Assembly (NCBI GenBank): GCA_031284475.1
Contig: JAISZV010000142.1
Location: forward strand, 1 to 9,093
Direction of reading: 5' to 3'
From: Proteiniphilum sp.
GTDB taxonomy: Bacteria; Bacteroidota; Bacteroidia; Bacteroidales; Dysgonomonadaceae
DNA: 9,093 bases
The notes below the pieces were generated by a model. That model was not told where the DNA came from and did no database searches. It worked only from the letters and a program-made list of their open reading frames with translations. This document shows, one piece after another, positions 5,473-9,093 of this stretch (position 1 is the stretch's first letter; each line of letters starts with the position of its first letter). The translations under genes and the position numbers were made by a program.

Positions 5473-8277
5473 TCATTCCATCGTCACATTGCCTGCATCA
5501 ATCTCATACCCCCACGTCTTCCCTTTATCCATAGCGGGAATACCTTTCGTCATCCAAACGGGAGCGGGCGCTCCTTTTAGGTAATGATCGAAGAACTGTT
5601 GCAAACGAATAGAAAGGTCTTTTGAGTTGCGGCGCTCCCTGAGATTGTGCGCTTCATTATTGTATTGCAGCATCCATACCGGCTTTCCCAACCGGCGCAG
5701 CGCCATGAAATATTCGATTCCCTGATACCAGGGAACAGCCCCGTCTTTATCATTGTGCATGATCAGCAAGGGCGTATTAACGTTTTCGGCATAAAAAACG
5801 GGTGAGTTTTCGATATAGAGATGCAACGAATCGCTCATAGGGGCACCGATACGCGACTGGGTTTGCTCGTACTGGAACTGGCGGCTCCTCCCTGATTCCC
5901 AGCGTATCCCTCCGTAGGCGCTGGTCATGTTCGATACCGGAGCGCCGGCGCCGGCTGCTTTGAATAGTTTGGTTTTCGTTACCAAATATGCTACCTGGTA
6001 ACCGCCCCAACTTTGTCCCTGTATGGCCATATTCTCTTTGTCTACCCAACTGTTTTGAGCCAGCGCCTCCGCTCCCGCCACCACGGAGTTGTAGGCGTCC
6101 ATGCCGGGCCGGCCTGTAGTATAGTGGATATCGGGTGTGAAGACAATGTACCCGCGACTCACAAAGAAGGGGATATTGATTGTGGAGCGGCTGGGCGCCG
6201 GGGCAAAGTAGTTGTAAAGGTTATCGGAATGCTGTTCGTAAAAATAGATCATTACCGGGTATTTCTCCGCGGGATCAAAATTTTCGGGCTTATACACAAT
6301 ACCCTGGTGCGGCACGCCGGTAAATGAAGTCCATGCAAAGAGTTCGGCTGTACCCCAGTTATATTCATGCATTTGCGGATTGATATCGGTCAGTTTCTCA
6401 TCCGATTGCCATAGTGTACGGGTAACGTACAGGTTGGGCGAGGTGTGGAAATTACTTTTCTGGAATGCATATACATCTTTGTCTTTTGCTTTCGTGGAGG
6501 ATGAGAATGAAAACGCATCCATAATCCTTTTCTTTAGCGGGTTGCGTCCTTTTTGCGCGAGGGTATAATAGCCGGATTGTTTGGTTGTCTTGTCAAATGC
6601 CGAAAGCAGAAGCAGGTCGCCGGGTTCGATAAACCGTTTTTCCGGATCGGTGTTTATATACCGGAATGTAATAGAGTTATTCCGCCCGGTATGGCCGGAG
6701 ATATTCTCCGGTTTTTTCTTTCCTTTGGGATCGATTTTCCAGAGGTCGAAGGCGTCGTTGATAAAGATATACTCGTCGTGCTCTCCCCATGCGGCAATTC
6801 CGTAGGAGTCGGGATCAGAGGGGACGTCGTTCTTTTCGTCCCAGAAGTTGACGGGAATATTTCCGGTAATATTCGTGACGGATGCGTCGCGGTTGTCATA
6901 CACGAACCATTGCCGCTCAGCGGCGTCCCACCAATAGACAAAATTGCCCTTCGGCGAGATCATGGGCCTGCCCGGAAGAGGGGTTGCAACGGTTTGCAGT
7001 TGCTCCGTTTGGGAATCCCATACCCATACATCGTTTTTAGAAGAAATATCCCATTGGCTTTCGACCTGATAAGGCTCATCCGACCAAAGAAGGGCAAAAC
7101 GGCCGTTCCCTTCGTCCGAAATATTGCAGAAAGGCGTTTGTTCGTTGGCGATAGGGATAAACCGGTTCGGTTGATTGGGAAGGATCATTCCCGTATATGT
7201 TTGTCGCTGCTTGTTTTTTAATTCCGTTAATTGTTGAGGTTGGATCAACGGATCCTGCCAGCGCCAGATATCGAGCTCCGCCATTTCGAAATCAACGATG
7301 GACGTATCTTTGGGCGCTTGGCGCGGCGCTGCTCCAAGAATAATCCGTTCTCCGTTTTTACTGAATCGCGGAGCGGAAAATTCATTAAAAATCCATTTTT
7401 CAGGAAGTCCCGGCGTGTTTCTGCCGGCAAGGACAACGGCCGAATCGTTTCCGTTCCGGAAATACCGCACATCGAATATCTTTTGTTCGATCTTCAACGT
7501 ATCTCTTGTGGCCAGATACAGGAGTTGTTCCCCGTTTTCATCGAAGGCGAGCGATTTATATTCCGCTTTTTCGTTGGATATACGCGCTGAAATATTCTTT
7601 TTCAGGTCGAAAAATAAGACGCCGGAAGCGTCGGTAGAATCTTTTTTGTCCGGTTCTATAATGGCCGCCAGTGCGTTGCCGAATTTGCTGAACACATATT
7701 CTTTCACGTTCGTAACGGTATCCTCATGTTGTGTGGCTACGTTCCGGATCACAAGTAGTTCTTTCGGTTTGGGCGATTTATTCTTTTCTTTTGTCGTATC
7801 GTTTTTTTGCGTGATACTGTAAGCAATATGGGAAGCCGGTTTTTCCGGAGTTTTGAACGATTTTACCCCGGCTATTTTTTCAATACCGAACGTATCATTC
7901 CGGATCACAGCCAGAGAGTCCCCCGGCATTTCATCCGCTTTTTTCTTTTTTATCCGCGCTTCCCGCCTTTCGGCAAAAGGCGTTTTGATTAATCCTACCG
8001 TATATTTTCCATCGGGAAAAAGCGAGTATCTGTTTACGCCTTTTAGCGTCAGTAACCGGTCGTCTTTCAGGTCGCGGACGAAAAGAACGCTGTCGCCCTC
8101 CTGCGGGCTGATAATGGCGCCGGCGAAACGCCCGTCGTCGCTTATGGAGATGCTTTGAAGGCTTTTCCAGCCGTCATACACCGAATGGTCGAGCGGTTTT
8201 TTTTGGGCGAATGCAACCGTACTTAAAAAAATGAAAAAGAGAGGAACGGCGGGTTTCAGGAAAGATGTAAATCGCAT
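5473..8277 (-). CDS. Secreted S9-family (prolyl oligopeptidase-type) serine peptidase
   Basis: The 934-residue protein starts with a signal peptide (MRFTSFLKPAVPLFFIFLST, likely cleavage after AFA at 24). A long N-terminal region (about 30-620), read as a beta-propeller, contains repeated SxDG/SKNGE-type blade motifs such as SISDDGRFAG, FSKNGERIILG and ISPKGNFVYWW. The alpha/beta-hydrolase domain follows from about 645. The catalytic triad is visible: Ser756 in GQSWGG (754-759), Asp845 in HNDKDGAVP (841-849) and His877 in NNEAHNL. The large size and the VYKPENFDPAEKYPVMIYFY entry into the hydrolase domain match the long S9 peptidases of Bacteroidales, probably periplasmic and acting on peptides; the substrate is unknown. 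It is transcribed alone. A TAAATTTG (minus strand, 8382-8389) could be its -7 element, but no -33 is seen. It converges on the methyltransferase gene. Confidence 0.93.
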   Translation of the reverse strand: MRFTSFLKPAVPLFFIFLSTVAFAQKKPLDHSVYDGWKSLQSISISDDGRFAGAIISPQEGDSVLFVRDLKDDRLLTLKGVNRYSLFPDGKYTVGLIKTPFAERREARIKKKKADEMPGDSLAVIRNDTFGIEKIAGVKSFKTPEKPASHIAYSITQKNDTTKEKNKSPKPKELLVIRNVATQHEDTVTNVKEYVFSKFGNALAAIIEPDKKDSTDASGVLFFDLKKNISARISNEKAEYKSLAFDENGEQLLYLATRDTLKIEQKIFDVRYFRNGNDSAVVLAGRNTPGLPEKWIFNEFSAPRFSKNGERIILGAAPRQAPKDTSIVDFEMAELDIWRWQDPLIQPQQLTELKNKQRQTYTGMILPNQPNRFIPIANEQTPFCNISDEGNGRFALLWSDEPYQVESQWDISSKNDVWVWDSQTEQLQTVATPLPGRPMISPKGNFVYWWDAAERQWFVYDNRDASVTNITGNIPVNFWDEKNDVPSDPDSYGIAAWGEHDEYIFINDAFDLWKIDPKGKKKPENISGHTGRNNSITFRYINTDPEKRFIEPGDLLLLSAFDKTTKQSGYYTLAQKGRNPLKKRIMDAFSFSSSTKAKDKDVYAFQKSNFHTSPNLYVTRTLWQSDEKLTDINPQMHEYNWGTAELFAWTSFTGVPHQGIVYKPENFDPAEKYPVMIYFYEQHSDNLYNYFAPAPSRSTINIPFFVSRGYIVFTPDIHYTTGRPGMDAYNSVVAGAEALAQNSWVDKENMAIQGQSWGGYQVAYLVTKTKLFKAAGAGAPVSNMTSAYGGIRWESGRSRQFQYEQTQSRIGAPMSDSLHLYIENSPVFYAENVNTPLLIMHNDKDGAVPWYQGIEYFMALRRLGKPVWMLQYNNEAHNLRERRNSKDLSIRLQQFFDHYLKGAPAPVWMTKGIPAMDKGKTWGYEIDAGNVTME
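5561..5578 (+). terminator. Possible terminator for the methyltransferase transcript, inside the peptidase gene
   Basis: GGAGC (5561-5565) pairs with GCTCC (5570-5574) around GGGC and is followed by TTTT. It lies about 107 bases after the methyltransferase stop, on the antisense side of the peptidase coding end. The 18-base gap between the two genes contains no hairpin. The stem is GC-rich but short and the T-run has only four bases. Confidence 0.3.
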
Positions 8278-8741
8278 AATATATCTATTCTAATTCATAT
8301 GGTTGGGTCAAGATTTACCAATACAGTTTCATATTGCTTTATCTTCATTCTTACAAAGTAATTATATTTCTTCGCAGTTTCCAAATTTATCATTCAAATT
8401 TTATTTACCGCGGGAAATAAAGGATTGTATTTCTTTTAAGAAGTATTTCAGTGTTGTATTCAGACAATTACAAATGAAATCACAACATAAAGGTATACAA
8501 ATATTATGAGGCTGTATAAAAATAGAAAACAGGCCTTTGAGAATTGAATATTTGGAATTGTTCCCCGATGGGAAAAACTAATGTGCCAATGTGCCTAATG
8601 GGAAACCTCGTTAGAGGTTTCACTGAGCTCCCAAAAAGATTTTTGGAACTCCCGGAAAGTTTTTGGGAAAGAGAATATCCTTTTGTTCCTTTGCGCCTTT
8701 TATAAGAGGGAGGGGGTTTCAGGTTGTGTGTGCGTAACAAA
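8278..8741. other. Gene-free stretch upstream of the peptidase gene
   Basis: No convincing gene is present. The first 200 bases are AT-rich peptidase-upstream DNA. From about 8500 there is a series of small inverted and direct repeats. AGGCTGT (8509-8515) sits opposite ACAGGCCT (8529-8536) with one bulge. AATGTGCC occurs twice in tandem (8580-8595). GAAACCTC/GAGGTTTC (8602-8609/8614-8621) forms a perfect eight-pair hairpin with loop GTTA. The ORFs on either strand have unusual composition and no family resemblance. Confidence 0.6.
8628..8669. repeat. Two tandem imperfect 21-bp palindromic repeats
   Basis: CTCCCAAAAAGATTTTTGGAA (8628-8648) is followed at once by CTCCCGGAAAGTTTTTGGGAA (8649-8669), 17 of 21 positions identical. 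Each unit is itself an inverted repeat (CCAAAAA/TTTTTGG in the first, TCCC/GGGA in the second). Differences between the units partly preserve pairing, so structure may matter more than sequence. It resembles the REP-like intergenic repeats of many bacteria; copy number elsewhere cannot be seen. Confidence 0.6.
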
Positions 8742-8917
8742 ATAATCCCAAAATCTCCATTGGCGTTAATTCATTTCAGAAATGCTGTTTTGAACAGATT
8801 TAATGCATTGTTCTCTATTGATTAACAGTCTATTGAGAGTCTTATTTTCTAATGGCGGCTATTAGAACGAACACTCGTTATCAGTTCGTTATATCTTAAT
8901 GGACATTTTGGGATTAT
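8742..8917. mobile_element. MITE-like element, 176 bp
   Basis: The ends are inverted repeats of 20 bases with one mismatch: ATAATCCCAAAATCTCCATT at 8742-8761 against the reverse complement of 8898-8917. The outer 13 bases match perfectly. TA dinucleotides lie symmetrically at 8743-8744 and 8915-8916, so an element running ATCCC...GGGAT between duplicated TA targets is possible, as for IS630/Tc1-type transposition. The inside has no ORF, but has further inverted repeats: TTCTAAT/ATTAGAA (8847-8853/8861-8867), AACGAAC/GTTCGTT (8866-8872/8884-8890) and CTGTT/AACAG near 8785-8797. Size, ends and lack of coding fit a miniature inverted-repeat transposable element. The parent transposase is not identified; the ends do not resemble the IS630-type end near 400. 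Confidence 0.6.
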
Positions 8918-8939
8918 AATGTTAAAACCGGGAAAAAAG

Positions 8940-8970
8940 TTGCATTGTATTTATAAAACGCTTTCCTTTG
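8940..8970 (+). promoter_or_regulatory. Promoter of the putative Trp leader
   Basis: TTG at 8940-8942 and TTCCTTTG at 8963-8970 are separated by 20 bases and fit the Bacteroidetes -33/-7 pattern, with one deviation (TT for TA at the start of the -7 element). Transcription would begin near 8977, about 13 bases before the leader ATG. The promoter begins only 22 bases to the right of the MITE-like element. Confidence 0.55.
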
Positions 8971-8989
8971 CGAGCAAAATAAGATAAAA

Positions 8990-9049
8990 ATGAACAATTC
9001 ACTTTTAAACGGATATTGGTGGCGCTGCTTACAACTCACGAAGTCGTAA
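8990..9049 (+). CDS. Putative tryptophan leader peptide (19 aa)
   Basis: ATG 8990 opens a 19-codon ORF, MNNSLLNGYWWRCLQLTKS, ended by TAA at 9047-9049. Two adjacent TGG codons (residues 10-11) in such a short peptide right after a promoter are the signature of attenuation control by charged tRNA-Trp. When tryptophan is scarce the ribosome stalls at the Trp pair, and a downstream terminator is avoided. A hairpin begins just after the Trp codons and overlaps the end of the ORF. The regulated genes, most likely the trp biosynthetic operon, and any terminator would be right of the window, so the role is inferred. The ORF is too short to be recognised by homology. Confidence 0.55.
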   Translation: MNNSLLNGYWWRCLQLTKS

Positions 9050-9050
9050 G
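9028..9050 (+). promoter_or_regulatory. Hairpin overlapping the end of the putative Trp leader
   Basis: CTTACAACT (9028-9036) pairs with AGTCGTAAG (9042-9050) around the loop CACGA, with one internal A/C mismatch. It starts three codons' distance from the tandem Trp codons and includes the leader stop codon. In an attenuator it would be the 1:2 (pause) stem that a moving ribosome melts. The sequence after it, to 9093, is too short to show antiterminator or terminator stems. Confidence 0.5.
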
Positions 9051-9093
9051 GAAGAGCATCATGCGTTTATAAGTCAATCGGAATATAAAAAGC

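Noticed and set aside
6553..7221. Long plus-strand ORF of 222 codons inside the peptidase gene
   Set aside because: It is antisense to the beta-propeller part of a clearly coding peptidase and has no domain pattern of its own.
8303..8509. Plus-strand ORF of 68 codons upstream of the peptidase gene
   Set aside because: It opens with TTG, lies in AT-rich peptidase-upstream DNA, and shows neither a ribosome-binding site nor a family resemblance.
8504..8740. Minus-strand ORF of 78 codons in the gene-free region
   Set aside because: It lies across the 21-bp palindromic repeats and hairpins, has low-complexity composition, no recognisable domain and no promoter. Repeat DNA explains it better.
1..9093. 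CRISPR array, tRNA or rRNA genes
   Set aside because: No regularly spaced direct repeats and no tRNA or rRNA sequence were recognised by eye on either strand.

Overview
The window looks like a chromosomal segment of a Bacteroidales bacterium (Bacteroidota). Three things point there: several promoters match the Bacteroidetes -33/-7 type (TTG...TAnnTTTG), a periplasmic thioredoxin and a 5' remnant of the bifunctional fucose-salvage gene fkp are typical of the group, and ribosome-binding sites are weak. The exact genus cannot be fixed from the sequence; a Parabacteroides/Dysgonomonadaceae-like organism is plausible.

Layout. The left edge (1-275, minus) is the 5' part of an IS630-type transposase that runs off the window. 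A terminator (415-445) and a good promoter (483-513) then lead into the ribosomal protein operon rpmI-rplT (L35, L20), closed by a strong terminator at 1260-1288. A flavin-reductase-like (pyridoxamine-phosphate-oxidase fold) gene follows at 1413-1916. Convergent to it, on the minus strand, is an AT-rich accessory pair: a darT-type DNA ADP-ribosyltransferase toxin and its macrodomain antitoxin darG (3661-1962). The toxin has a single-base frameshift upstream of its catalytic glutamate, while the antitoxin is intact.

From 3860 to 4166 there is a scar: about 58 codons of fkp joined directly to a catalytic-core fragment of an IS630-type transposase in another frame. Then come two tightly packed plus-strand genes, an exported thioredoxin (4182-4652) and a SpoU/TrmH-family RNA 2'-O-methyltransferase (4663-5454). 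A large secreted S9-family peptidase (8277-5473) converges on them.

The last 800 bases hold no ordinary gene but are structured. They contain two tandem 21-bp palindromic repeats, a 176-bp MITE-like element with 20-bp terminal inverted repeats and TA ends (8742-8917), and a promoter followed by a 19-codon ORF with tandem Trp codons and an overlapping hairpin. That last unit looks like a trp-operon attenuator leader whose structural genes lie beyond the right edge.

No complete new system is evident. The points most worth a second look are the disabled darTG module, the fkp/IS630 scar, the MITE-like element and the putative tryptophan leader.
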